This document shows, piece by piece, positions 52,487 through 61,408 of a stretch of DNA of 64,000 bases. Source of the stretch: Corallococcus sp. AS-1-6. Its GTDB lineage: Bacteria; Myxococcota; Myxococcia; Myxococcales; Myxococcaceae. Position numbers and translations under genes: made by a program. The DNA is taken from NCBI RefSeq assembly GCF_020037015.1, contig NZ_JAIQDE010000015.1, positions 1 to 64,000 on the forward strand, read 5' to 3'. The first letter of the stretch is position 1; the number at the start of each line of letters is the position of its first letter. The notes under the pieces were generated by a model. The model saw nothing but the letters and a program-made list of their open reading frames with translations. It made no database searches and was not told the DNA's origin.

Positions 52487-55400
52487 ATGCAACGCAATGT
52501 GAGCGCGGGGCGCGGCCTGGCCCTGGCCGTGTTGATATGTCTGGCGTGGGGATGTGACTCCGCCCCGGCCAGCGCCTCCCGTCCCAGGTTGCCCTCCCAC
52601 GCGGGCCGCCTGTCGCGCGAGGCGCTCGGCGGGGCAGGGGAGCTCTCGCGAGCGGAGCAACCGCTGGTCTCGGCCCCTCCGTCCACGGCGCACCAGTGGA
52701 GCACCACGGCCAGCATGAGCATGGCGCGCACGGGCCTGGCGATGGCGCGGCTGCCGGATGGCAGGGTGCTCGCCAGCGGCGGCTGCGGGGCGACCACGTG
52801 CACGGCCTCGGCGGAGCTGTACGACCCGGCCACGGGCACCTGGACGGCCACGGGCGCCATGCTGCGCATGCGCGCGGGGCACAAGCTGGTGGCGCTCCAG
52901 GACGGCCGGGTGCTGGCCCTGGGCGGCGTCTGGTGGCCGCTGGGGCACTGGGGAGGCGGTGACACCGACACGGAGCTCTACAACCCGGCCACGGGCACCT
53001 GGTCCTTCGCGGGCACCCTGTCGCACGGGCGCGACTCCTTCACCGTCACGCTCCTGGACAACGGCCGTGTGCTGGTGGTGGGCGGGGAGTGGGCCTACTC
53101 GCCCGACGAGACGGTGGAGGAGTTCAACCCCACCGCCCCCAGCGACATCGCCTGGACCCAGGTCGCGAGCCTGCCGGGAGGACGCTACGCCCACAGCACC
53201 ACGAAGCTGCCGGACGGCAGCGTGCTGGTGGTGGGCGGCACGGACGGCGACGGGCTGATCCGCGACGACGCCCAGCGCTACCACCCCTCGACGGGCACCT
53301 GGACGGCCGCGCCGGGCCTGCTCCAGGGGCGCTACGGCCACAGCGCCGTGGCGCTGTCCAACGGCCGGGTGATGGTGTTCGGCGGCTGGGTCTGGGGCTG
53401 GAACGAGTGGGGGGAGGAGACGCAGATCCCCGCGGACAGCGTGGACGTCTTCGACCCGGCGACGGGGACGTGGCGCTGGGGCAACCCGCTCGCGCTGCGC
53501 AGCGAGGGCATCGCCGTGCCGCTGCCGGGCGGCCAGGTGCTGGTGGCGAGCGGCCACCACAACTTCGATTACACGGTGACCGCCCACGCGGAGGCGTGGT
53601 CCTGGACGATGGGGCCCAGCGCGGCCGGCACGTCGATGCAGCGCTCGGGAGCGGCGGCGGTCCTCCTGTTGGACGGGCGCGTGCTGGTGGCGGGCGGCTA
53701 TCGCAACGGCGCGCTCGCGGCGTGCGAGCTGTTCACGCCCGCCAGCAGCTTCGGGCCGGCGGTGCGGGACTGGGTCTACGGCGCGCACCCCCTGCGCCGT
53801 TCGCGCGCGCAGGCTTCGGCCGTGGTGCTGCCCTCCGGGAAGGTTCTGGTCGCGGGCGGCCTGTCGAATGAGGATCACCTCGCGTCCGCGGAGCTGTACG
53901 ACCCGGCCACGGGCACCTGGGAGCTCACGGGCGCCATGGCGACGCGCCGCTCGAAGCCCACGCTGGTGCTCCTGTCCACGGGCAAGGTGCTGGCGGTGGG
54001 CGGCGCCAACGAGGAGGCCCTGCACACGGCGGAGCTGTACGACCCCGCCGTGGGGACGTGGACCGCCGTGCCCGACCCGGTCGTGGGGCGCACGGAGGCC
54101 ACGGTGACGGCGCTGCCGTCCGGCCACCTGCTGGTGACGGGCGGCCAGACGCTGGCGGGCGTCACGGTGAACACCGTGGAGCGGGTGGATCCGCTCACCG
54201 GGACGCGCACGGTCCTGGGCGGCCTCCAGAAGGTCCGGCGCGGCCACCAGGCGCTGCTGCTGCCCTCGGGCCGGGTCGCGGTGTGGGGCGGCACCCGGCC
54301 GGACAACAACCAGGAGACCCAGGCCGAGCTGTACGACCCTGCCACGGGCACCTCGTCCGCCGCGGGCACCGTCCCCGTCTGGGGCTCGGAGGGCGTGGCG
54401 CTGCGCTCGGCCACGGTGCTGCTGACCGGAGGCACCTCGGCCTCCGGAGTGGTGGCGCCGATGCTGTGGAACCCGGTGACGGGCACCCTGAGCCCCGCGG
54501 GCACGCTGGCCGAGCCTCGGGTCCAGCACCGCGCGCTGTTGCTCCCCGATGGCCGCGTCCTCGTGGTGGGCGGCTACGCCCCGACCACCTTCGGCGCCGT
54601 GCTGGACAGCGCGGAGCTGTACGACCCCGCCACGAACACGTGGAGCGCCGCGGGGAAGCTGGGCACGCGGCGGTCGCTCTTCACCGCGGTGACGCTGGCG
54701 AGCGGCCAGCCGCTGATCATCGGCGGAGCGAGCGCCGCGCGCGTCCTGGACTCGGCGGAGCTGCTGCCCCTGGGCGCCTGGCGGACCGTGCAGCCCCTCA
54801 CCACGGCGCGCTATTCGCACACGGCGACGCGCCTGGGCTCCGGCAAGGTGCTGGTCGCGGGAGGCATCCGTGACTCCTCGAGCGCGCTGGCGACGGCGGA
54901 GGAGTACGACCCAACGGCCGACACCTGGAGCCCGACCCCCGCGATGCCGGTGGCCCGCTTCAGCCACACCGCCGTGTCGCTGGACGGCAACCGGGTGATG
55001 GTCACCGGCGGCATGGCGTCCACGGACGTGGTGCTGGCCTCCTCGCTCATCTACGACGCCACGGCCAGGACGTGGGCTGGCACGAGCGCCATGTCCGCGC
55101 CGCGCCTCCTGCACACCGCGACGCGGTTGCCCGACGGAAAGGTGCTGGTGGTGGGCGGGCACGACGGCATCAATGTCTTCGCCTCCGCGGAGCTGTACGA
55201 CCCGGCCACGGACCTCTGGACGTCCACGGGGGCGCTCGCGAACGCGCGCTTCGGCCACACGGCCACGCTGCTCGCCAACGGCAAGGTGCTGGTGGTGGGA
55301 GGCCAGGACGTGGATCCGGTGCTGGGCTACCCCGTCCCCATGGCCACGGCGGAGCTGTACGACCCGGCGACGAACACCTGGAGCGCCGCGGGAGCCCTGG

Positions 55401-55804
55401 CGTCCCCGCGCGCCTTCCACGCGGTGGTGTCGCTGCCCACGGGCGCGGTGCTCGTCTCCGGCGGTCACGACGGGGCGGACTACACGGCGACGGCGGAGCG
55501 GTACGACCCGGTGACGAACACCTGGAGCGTCACGGGAGCCATGGGCACCCCGCGAGACGGCCACGCGCTGCACCTGCTGTCCTCCGGCAAGGTGCTGGCC
55601 CTGGGCGGCTACGACGGCATGGCGCTGACGCGGGTCACGGAGCTGTACGACCCGGCCACCGGCACCTGGACGCCGACGGGCCTGCTGTCCACCCCGCGCT
55701 ACAACCAGGCGACCACCGCGCTGGCCACGGGAGACATCCTGGTCGCGGGTGGCTACCTCAGCCCCAGCGCGCAGAACGCCACGGTGGAGCTGTACCGCCC
55801 GTGA
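52487..55804 (+). CDS. Large kelch-repeat lipoprotein
   Basis: 1105 residues. The ATG at 52487 has AAGGAG upstream and begins a lipoprotein signal (ALAVLICLAWGCDS). After a 60-residue linker, about twenty kelch units follow to the end, each with a [HT]ATLLPDGKVLVVGG-type strand and an AELYDPATGTW-type strand. This is enough for about three six- or seven-bladed beta-propellers. It is divergent from the Tc-A-like lipoprotein gene (198-bp shared control region). The likely place is the outer membrane or cell surface, with binding of protein or polysaccharide. Confidence 0.88.
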   Translation: MQRNVSAGRGLALAVLICLAWGCDSAPASASRPRLPSHAGRLSREALGGAGELSRAEQPLVSAPPSTAHQWSTTASMSMARTGLAMARLPDGRVLASGGCGATTCTASAELYDPATGTWTATGAMLRMRAGHKLVALQDGRVLALGGVWWPLGHWGGGDTDTELYNPATGTWSFAGTLSHGRDSFTVTLLDNGRVLVVGGEWAYSPDETVEEFNPTAPSDIAWTQVASLPGGRYAHSTTKLPDGSVLVVGGTDGDGLIRDDAQRYHPSTGTWTAAPGLLQGRYGHSAVALSNGRVMVFGGWVWGWNEWGEETQIPADSVDVFDPATGTWRWGNPLALRSEGIAVPLPGGQVLVASGHHNFDYTVTAHAEAWSWTMGPSAAGTSMQRSGAAAVLLLDGRVLVAGGYRNGALAACELFTPASSFGPAVRDWVYGAHPLRRSRAQASAVVLPSGKVLVAGGLSNEDHLASAELYDPATGTWELTGAMATRRSKPTLVLLSTGKVLAVGGANEEALHTAELYDPAVGTWTAVPDPVVGRTEATVTALPSGHLLVTGGQTLAGVTVNTVERVDPLTGTRTVLGGLQKVRRGHQALLLPSGRVAVWGGTRPDNNQETQAELYDPATGTSSAAGTVPVWGSEGVALRSATVLLTGGTSASGVVAPMLWNPVTGTLSPAGTLAEPRVQHRALLLPDGRVLVVGGYAPTTFGAVLDSAELYDPATNTWSAAGKLGTRRSLFTAVTLASGQPLIIGGASAARVLDSAELLPLGAWRTVQPLTTARYSHTATRLGSGKVLVAGGIRDSSSALATAEEYDPTADTWSPTPAMPVARFSHTAVSLDGNRVMVTGGMASTDVVLASSLIYDATARTWAGTSAMSAPRLLHTATRLPDGKVLVVGGHDGINVFASAELYDPATDLWTSTGALANARFGHTATLLANGKVLVVGGQDVDPVLGYPVPMATAELYDPATNTWSAAGALASPRAFHAVVSLPTGAVLVSGGHDGADYTATAERYDPVTNTWSVTGAMGTPRDGHALHLLSSGKVLALGGYDGMALTRVTELYDPATGTWTPTGLLSTPRYNQATTALATGDILVAGGYLSPSAQNATVELYRP
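52700..55800 (+). repeat. Kelch-coding repeats, about 20 units
   Basis: In-frame repeats of about 140-170 bp cover most of the gene. Short stretches, such as the DNA for ELYDPATGTW at 52815-52850 and 53889-53920, are identical to copies in the kelch gene at 23.3-25.6 kb. Confidence 0.8.
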
Positions 55805-55813
55805 CGTGAAACA

Positions 55814-55848
55814 GGGCTCACCGCCTCCTTCAACGGGGCGGTGAGCCC
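55814..55848. terminator. Bidirectional hairpin terminator
   Basis: A perfect 12-bp stem (55814-55825 with 55837-55848, 11-base loop), flanked by an A-rich left side and TT on the right, lies between the convergent kelch and M91 genes. Confidence 0.78.
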
Positions 55849-55880
55849 TTCGGTGCACCGGAGCCCAAGGCCCCGGTGTC

Positions 55881-56852
55881 TCACTTCTCCAGGTCGCCGA
55901 CGATCTTCTGGAAGGGCGACGGCTGGCCGGACAGCTTCTGGAAGAAGTTCCGGGCGTCGGTGCCCTGGTCGTAGTTCTGGAAGGCCACGTCGTTGCTGTT
56001 CTTCCCGTCGGGCTTCAGGCCCGAGTAGTCCTGGCGGGCGGGCAGGCCGTGCTCGGCGCGGATGGCGTTCTCGGACGGGGCCCAGTTGTTCCGCGTGTGC
56101 GGCGTGGGGCGCAGGCCAACGGTCTCGAACTCCTCCGTGAGGCGGAGGCGGTTGTCGACGGTGTCCTTCATGTTGGCCGAGTGCGACGGGTACTGCTTGA
56201 AGACGTCCGCGTCGCTGTGCTTGCTGGCGGCCAGGGGGCTCACCTGGAGGCCGTTGGACGCGCGCCAGGCGTGGACCGACTCGTGGCCCAGGCTGTTGAA
56301 GCGCGGGCCGGAGGCCGTCTCGTCGTACTTCACGTCGCTGGCCGTGCCGGCGCCGGGCTGGCCGTCGTAGCGGTACGCCGGGCGGGTGGACGACAGGGTG
56401 CCGTCATTGCGCGGCACATGCGAGTTGGGCATCGCCGAGTTGCGGCCCGAGTAGATGTCCATCGCCGTCAGCGGCTGGCGCAGCGTGCCCGTGGCGCCGG
56501 GGTTCACGGCCTGGGTGCGGCCGTTGATGTCGTTCAGCATCTGGTTGCCCACGGGCTTGCTCGTGAGGCGGTTGGTGGACGTGCGCACGTCCTGCGTGAA
56601 GTCCGCGAACTGCGCGCCGGACTGGCCGCTGTCACGCCGGGTCCGGATGCCCTGGAGCTTGGGGTCCACCACGCCGTAGTCGGTGGGCTTGAGGTTGTTC
56701 TTGCCCGCCTGCAGCTCCGCGGGCGAGGCGATGGGCTTCGGCTTCGCGGTCTCCGGCTTCGCGGGCAGGCTGTCGCTGCGCGGGCGGGACGTGGGGGCGC
56801 TGGAGCCGAACGACGAAGAGGGCTTGGAGAACGAAGAGGAGCGCAGCTTCAT
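55881..56852 (-). CDS. M91 zinc metallopeptidase, effector-like (NleD family)
   Basis: 323 residues without a signal peptide. The N-terminal 60 residues are low-complexity (Ser, Pro, Lys; FSKPSSSFGSSAPTSRPRSD), a pattern common in secreted effectors. The zinc motif HExxH is in LGHESVHAWRASNG (about residues 190-205), and a third ligand is probably a Glu in LTEEFETVGL about 45 residues later. This spacing and the YDETASGPRFNSLGHE lead-in match peptidase family M91, whose NleD member cleaves host kinases. Here it may be a toxin against prey or rivals. No immunity gene is obvious next to it. Confidence 0.78.
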   Translation of the reverse strand: MKLRSSSFSKPSSSFGSSAPTSRPRSDSLPAKPETAKPKPIASPAELQAGKNNLKPTDYGVVDPKLQGIRTRRDSGQSGAQFADFTQDVRTSTNRLTSKPVGNQMLNDINGRTQAVNPGATGTLRQPLTAMDIYSGRNSAMPNSHVPRNDGTLSSTRPAYRYDGQPGAGTASDVKYDETASGPRFNSLGHESVHAWRASNGLQVSPLAASKHSDADVFKQYPSHSANMKDTVDNRLRLTEEFETVGLRPTPHTRNNWAPSENAIRAEHGLPARQDYSGLKPDGKNSNDVAFQNYDQGTDARNFFQKLSGQPSPFQKIVGDLEK

Positions 56853-57003
56853 GGGAGGGCCTCGGGAGTGGAGTGCGGCGACGGACCACCCCTACTGCAC
56901 CCCGCGTGCCCACCGTTTCACCGCCCCGGTGGGCACGCGCCCCTCCTGGTTCCAGGGGGTTGCGTCAGGCGAAGGCCGCGGCCCTGGTGACTGGAGTCAG
57001 GGG

Positions 57004-57025
57004 CCTGATGTCTGGAGACATCAGG
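57004..57025 (-). terminator. Hairpin terminator for the pilin-like gene
   Basis: A perfect 10-bp inverted repeat with a 2-base centre, 12 bp beyond the stop of the minus-strand gene at 57038. Without a U-tract, but the position fits termination. Confidence 0.6.
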
Positions 57026-57037
57026 CGGGGAGCCCGC

Positions 57038-57850
57038 CTACTGGCACGACGCCGGATACGACGGAGTGATGACCGTCTGCCCCGACTCGTTGACGGTCAG
57101 GACGGAGCCCTCCGTGGCGCCGGTCACGGCCTTCGCCGTGGCGGTGAAGCCCGTCGTTCCGTTCAGCGTGACCCTGTAGATGAACCGGCAGCCGCCCACC
57201 CAGGACGCATCCGGGACGGCCGCGCGGGTGCCATCCGAGCACCCCTCCGGCACGAAGCCGATCACCGGCAGGTGGGTGGAGTACTGATCCTTCTCCGCGA
57301 AGTACGACTGCTCGGACACGTGGATGGCGGTCAGGTTGCGTCGGGCCTCGCGCAGTTGGGCCTCGCAGGTGAAGGACTGCGGCGGCAGGCACTCCGCGGA
57401 GTCCACGTAGCGGCGCACCCCCTGTCGCTCCAGCCAGAAGAGGCGGCCGGAGACGGGGTGGGTGCCAATCTGGAGGGTGATGCCCGCGGACGCCGTCCCC
57501 GCCACGCCCTGCGCCACCGCGGTGAAGCCCGGAGTGGGATTCGGCGTGATGCCCGTGACCTTGTAGGAGAAGTTGCACCCGGACACCCAGCCCGCGCCCG
57601 GCACGGGAGCGCGGCTGCCGTTCGGGCACGCCGCGGGGGCGAAGCCGGCGCTGGCGAGGTTCAGGGTGAAGACATCATTCACTCCGAAGTAATCCGACTC
57701 CGCCGCGAAGAGCGAGCGCATCTCGCGGATGGCTTCGCACTCTACCGTGCCGCAGTCCACTGGCGTCCCCACGTCCGCCAGGGCGGTCGCGGAGAAGCCT
57801 GACATTCCCACGCACAGGACGGACAGCCACTGCTTCAGGTTCTGCTTCAT
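57038..57850 (-). CDS. Secreted protein with two tandem type IV pilin-like heads
   Basis: 270 residues from the ATG at 57850; a longer frame to 58069 is rejected. A Sec signal (WLSVLCVGMSGFSATALA) replaces the usual pilin N-terminus. Two units of about 115 residues follow: IREMRSLFAAESDYFGVND with GFAPAACPNGSR and SGCNFSYKV, and LREARRNLTAIHVSEQSYF with GFVPEGCSDGTR and GGCRFIYRV. Each resembles the C-terminal head of myxobacterial type IV pilin-like proteins, including the paired Cys. Lacking the hydrophobic assembly helix it cannot join a pilus in the normal way, so it may be a periplasmic or secreted head-domain protein. It ends with a short Thr/Pro-rich tail. Confidence 0.75.
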   Translation of the reverse strand: MKQNLKQWLSVLCVGMSGFSATALADVGTPVDCGTVECEAIREMRSLFAAESDYFGVNDVFTLNLASAGFAPAACPNGSRAPVPGAGWVSGCNFSYKVTGITPNPTPGFTAVAQGVAGTASAGITLQIGTHPVSGRLFWLERQGVRRYVDSAECLPPQSFTCEAQLREARRNLTAIHVSEQSYFAEKDQYSTHLPVIGFVPEGCSDGTRAAVPDASWVGGCRFIYRVTLNGTTGFTATAKAVTGATEGSVLTVNESGQTVITPSYPASCQ

Positions 57851-58026
57851 GCGGTGTGAGCTCCATTTCGGGAAACAGGCGCGCCTTGGACAAGCGTACC
57901 CGGTCACCGGTTCCCCGGGAGCGGCTTTAGCCATCCATGACAGGCGCCGCGTCGCGGTCGTGCCAGGCCGGGAGTTCAGGCCATGGCTTGTCATGGTGCC
58001 TGGGACTTGGCTAGAAGCCCGCTCCC

Positions 58027-59673
58027 ATGTTCCGAAAGTCTTTGACCCTGGTGCTGCTCCTCGGCGCACCCATCCTCTTCGGCGCGTGCTCCGACGAGCC
58101 CGCCCTCATCATCGACCGGAAGTCGTTCGACTTCGGGGACCTGGAGGTGGGGGAGGCCACGGCCGAGCAGCTCTTCACGGTGCGCAACGCTTCGCCTCAC
58201 GACGTGGCGTCGGTGGGGGTTTCCGTCGAGGGCTCCGACGCCTTCGCCATCACCTCCAACACCTGTGAGAAGTACCTGGCCGCGGGGATGGAGTGTGAGG
58301 TTCGCGTGCGGTACGCGCCGCGCCTGGGCGGCACGCACTCCGCCAGCCTCAAGGTCGCGGGGGCGCCCTCGGCGGAGCGGACGGAGCTCCAGGGCACCGC
58401 CTTCGCGTGGGTGGACGTGACGTCCCTGCCGCCGGGCACCCGCATCGTGGCGGGGGATGACTCCTTCACGTGTACCCAGCCGTGCAGGCACGCGGTGCGC
58501 ACGGCGGAGCTGACCCTGTATGTCAATCCAGAAGGGTTCCCGACGTGGAGCGCGGCCTGCGCCAGCGCGCCGCGCAGCGGCTGCCTGCTCCGCATGGATG
58601 CGTCGAAGGTCGTCGCCCTGAATGCGTGGTTGCCCCTCTATCAATGGGAGGTGCGGCGCAGCCGTCCCCCCATGGCGATCGCGCCGCTGCCCTACGGCAA
58701 TATCGTCGTGCTGGACAGCATGGGCGTGACGTCGTTGGACGGCGCCGGGCAGGAGCGCTGGTCATTGACCGTGCCCGGCACGGCAAGGCTGGTCGTCACC
58801 AGCGACGGGGCCATCTCGCTGCTGCGCTACGACGGTACGGTGACCCAGTACGACAGCGAGGGGCGGCCGCGGTGGACGTACAGCGCCCAGGGGATCCGGA
58901 GCGGTGAGTTCATGACGGCGGACACCCTCGGTAACACCTACGTGCTGCTGACCCAGGGGAACGAGAACACCGCTGTGGTGATGAAGCTCATCGCGCTGTC
59001 ACGCGAGGGCGTCGAGCTGTGGAGCACCGTCATCAATGAAGGCCCGATCAACTATCCCTCGGGCCTGGGGGTCATGGGTGACGGGAGCCATGTCTATGTG
59101 GTGGGCGGCGTTTACAAGCGGGGCGCCACGCCACAGGAACTGGTGTTCGAGAAGAACTTCACCCAGAAGCTCACCCCCGCTGGGGTTGCGCTGTGGACGA
59201 AGCCAGCCTCCCCGGGCGGCGTGTCCTTCACCCCCTCGGGTGAGATGCTCTTCGTCTTCAGCAACTACTCGCCCCCTGGAGGCGTCGTGGCCTCGTGGAG
59301 TGACTCCGACGGCGACGTGCTGTGGGAGTCACAGACTCGACCCGAGAAGGGGCCGGGCGTGGTCGACACGTACGCTGCTCCTCCCAATTTCAACACCGTC
59401 CCCAGGCTGCTCCTTGGCGGGCACGAGCTGCTCCCCGGCACGAACACCTACGGCCGGGGCTGGTTCGCCGATATGGGTGACAGGACGAAGCTGGCTCCCG
59501 GGTCCATCACGTACATCGAGTCTCCGTACGGCAATGGGGCCTGGGTCAGCAGCGTCGTCTATTCCTTCCCCGCGCGTCACGTGGTGGTGGGCGGCGGCTT
59601 CGGCAGCCACGTGGAACCGGTGGAGGGCTTCATCCGCCTGTACGACCCCCTCACGCTCACGTTGGAGCGCTGA
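58027..59673 (+). CDS. Lipoprotein with HYDIN-like Ig domain and PQQ-like beta-propeller
   Basis: 548 residues with lipobox FGAC. Residues 28-120 form a HYDIN/ASPM-type (choice-of-anchor D) domain: FDFGDLEVGEATAEQLFTVRN and CEVRVRYAPRLGGTHSASLKV. A Cys-containing linker follows (FTCTQPCRHAV). From about residue 210 to the end, strands such as GNIVVLDSMGVTSLDGAG, RLVVTSDGAISLLRYD and LGNTYVLLTQG repeat, as in PQQ-like beta-propellers. The protein is probably anchored in the outer membrane and used for binding. No catalytic residues are visible. It is divergent from the pilin-like gene. Confidence 0.82.
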   Translation: MFRKSLTLVLLLGAPILFGACSDEPALIIDRKSFDFGDLEVGEATAEQLFTVRNASPHDVASVGVSVEGSDAFAITSNTCEKYLAAGMECEVRVRYAPRLGGTHSASLKVAGAPSAERTELQGTAFAWVDVTSLPPGTRIVAGDDSFTCTQPCRHAVRTAELTLYVNPEGFPTWSAACASAPRSGCLLRMDASKVVALNAWLPLYQWEVRRSRPPMAIAPLPYGNIVVLDSMGVTSLDGAGQERWSLTVPGTARLVVTSDGAISLLRYDGTVTQYDSEGRPRWTYSAQGIRSGEFMTADTLGNTYVLLTQGNENTAVVMKLIALSREGVELWSTVINEGPINYPSGLGVMGDGSHVYVVGGVYKRGATPQELVFEKNFTQKLTPAGVALWTKPASPGGVSFTPSGEMLFVFSNYSPPGGVVASWSDSDGDVLWESQTRPEKGPGVVDTYAAPPNFNTVPRLLLGGHELLPGTNTYGRGWFADMGDRTKLAPGSITYIESPYGNGAWVSSVVYSFPARHVVVGGGFGSHVEPVEGFIRLYDPLTLTLER

Positions 59674-59756
59674 CGCGTCCGGTCCGCTACGGAACCCAGG
59701 CAGGGCAGGGGCAGGTGCCTGGGAGGGCACAGGCATCCGGCGCTAGGCTGCCCGGC

Positions 59757-60587
59757 ATGGATTCCCCGTCCGAAGCCGGCCTCTCCACCGAAGAACTGTT
59801 CGCCCGCACGCTCCAGGGCGGCGAGGAGGACGAGGGCGCGTGGCGGGCCATCTGGCAGCTCCACCACCGGGGTGGGGAAGAGGTCTTCCAGCGCGCCGCA
59901 GCCTGGCTCCAGTCCTCGTCCCCGAAGGAGCGGGGACGCGGCGCGAACGTCCTGGCGCAGCTCGACTTCCGGCACCGCTCGCCGGAGCTCGTGGCCCGCT
60001 TCACGGACGTGCTCCTGCCGGCGCTCGCGAAGGAGCAGGACGCCGCCGTGCTGGAGGCGATGGCCGCCGCCCTGGGCCACCTGGGTGACCCCCGCTCGGT
60101 GCCCGCGCTCCTGCCCTTGAAGGAGCACCCGGATGCCCACGTCCGCTTCGGCGTCGTCATGGGGCTGGCGAGCCACCGGGACGCCCAGGCGCTCCAGGCG
60201 TTGATCCACCTCTCCCGCGACGCGGACGAGGTCGTGCGCGAGTGGGCCACGTTCACGCTCGGCTCCCAGGCGAGGGAGGTGGACACGCCGGAGCTGCGCG
60301 AGGCGCTGGTGGACCGGCTCTCCGAGACCCACGTCAAGATTCGGGGGGAGGCCCTCCTGGGCCTGGCCCTGCGCAAGGACGCGCGCGTCGTCGAACCGCT
60401 GCGGCGCGTGCTGGAGGGGCCCGGGGTCACCACGCTGGACGTGGAGGCGGCCCAGGCGCTGGAGGACGTCTCATTGCTCCCGCTGCTGCAGGGGCACCGC
60501 GAGGCCCTCGACGAGGAGGACGCGGACCACGAGTTCCGCGCGGTCCTCTTCGAGGCCATCCACGTCCTGGAGTCCCTCTCCCGGTGA
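59757..60587 (+). CDS. HEAT-repeat protein
   Basis: 276 residues from the ATG at 59757 (a start at 59715 is possible). No signal peptide. Helical pairs of about 35 residues recur: AVLEAMAAALGHLGDPRSVPALLPL, AHVRFGVVMGLASHRDAQALQAL, EVVREWATFTLGSQA, VKIRGEALLGLALRKDARVVEPL. These are HEAT/PBS-lyase-like repeats, which form curved protein-binding scaffolds. It is probably cytoplasmic. The N-terminal 25 residues are acidic and irregular. It is convergent with a glutathione S-transferase gene, 20 bp away. Partners are unknown. Confidence 0.82.
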   Translation: MDSPSEAGLSTEELFARTLQGGEEDEGAWRAIWQLHHRGGEEVFQRAAAWLQSSSPKERGRGANVLAQLDFRHRSPELVARFTDVLLPALAKEQDAAVLEAMAAALGHLGDPRSVPALLPLKEHPDAHVRFGVVMGLASHRDAQALQALIHLSRDADEVVREWATFTLGSQAREVDTPELREALVDRLSETHVKIRGEALLGLALRKDARVVEPLRRVLEGPGVTTLDVEAAQALEDVSLLPLLQGHREALDEEDADHEFRAVLFEAIHVLESLSR

Positions 60588-60607
60588 CGGCGTCGCCGCG
60601 GCGATGA

Positions 60608-61225
60608 CTACGGCACGCCGGGGACGTCGGTGATGCGCAGGTGGCGGGGCTGGGCCCGCACCCGCTCGAACCATTCGCGGATGGCGGGGTAGCGGCCCAG
60701 GTCGAACCGGCCCTCCTCCGCCACGTGCGTGTACGCGTACAGCGCGATGTCCGCGAGGCTGTACCGCTCGCCCGCGAAGAAGGGCCGCTTGCGCAGCTCG
60801 CCCTCCATGACGTCGAGCGCGGCGTAGCCCTTCTGGATGCGCTCCTCCAGCTCCTTCTCCTTGCCGGAGGGGACGCCGAAGAAGGTGAGCCACGCCCGCG
60901 CCACGGCGATGTAGGGCTCGTGACTGTACTGCTCGAAGAACATCCACTGGAGCATCCGCGCCCGCTCCAGCCGGTCGGTGGGGATGAAGGGCGTGCCTTC
61001 GCCGAAGTACCAGAGGATGGCGTTGGACTCGGCGAGGAAGACCCCGGGCTCCAGCTCCACGGTGGGGGTCCGGGCGATGGGGTTCATCGCCTTGAACTCC
61101 GGCGTGCGCGTCTCTCCCGCGGAGAGGTCCACCTCCCGCGTCTCGAACGGAATCGCGAGCTGATGCAGCAGGAGGCGGACCTTGTAGCAATTCCCGGAGG
61201 GGTGGAACTGGTGGAGCTTGATCAT
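60608..61225 (-). CDS. Glutathione S-transferase
   Basis: 205 residues from the ATG at 61225. The N-terminal thioredoxin-like domain has the likely active-site region HPSGNCYKVRLLLHQL, the cis-Pro in ARTPTVEL and the glutathione Glu-Ser pair in LAESNAILWYF. The helical C-terminal domain has the conserved N-capping motif SLADIALYAYTH. The enzyme joins glutathione to electrophiles or reduces peroxides in the cytoplasm. It is a single gene; the longer frame to 61372 has no support. The substrate is unknown. Confidence 0.9.
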   Translation of the reverse strand: MIKLHQFHPSGNCYKVRLLLHQLAIPFETREVDLSAGETRTPEFKAMNPIARTPTVELEPGVFLAESNAILWYFGEGTPFIPTDRLERARMLQWMFFEQYSHEPYIAVARAWLTFFGVPSGKEKELEERIQKGYAALDVMEGELRKRPFFAGERYSLADIALYAYTHVAEEGRFDLGRYPAIREWFERVRAQPRHLRITDVPGVP

Positions 61226-61408
61226 GGGCGGTGAGTCTATGCCCCTGCGCGTCCGCGCGCTGGCTGCGTTGAGAGGCCACTCCACACTGCATTGCCCCGC
61301 GGAGAAGGCCGACTGTGCGGGCGAGCCGCCGTTCCCTCCTGATGGGCGATGTGGCTCCGCTCGCGCGAGCACGACATTGCCCGCGTTCCGGAATCAGGGG
61401 GGGCACCC

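Noticed and set aside
52472..55858. 1128-residue open frame on the minus strand
   Set aside because: Antisense to the kelch lipoprotein; Arg/Gly/His-rich shadow.
60593..60604. 12-bp perfect palindrome between the HEAT-repeat and GST genes
   Set aside because: It has no loop and is pure GC-rich dinucleotide pattern; it is too weak to call a terminator or operator.
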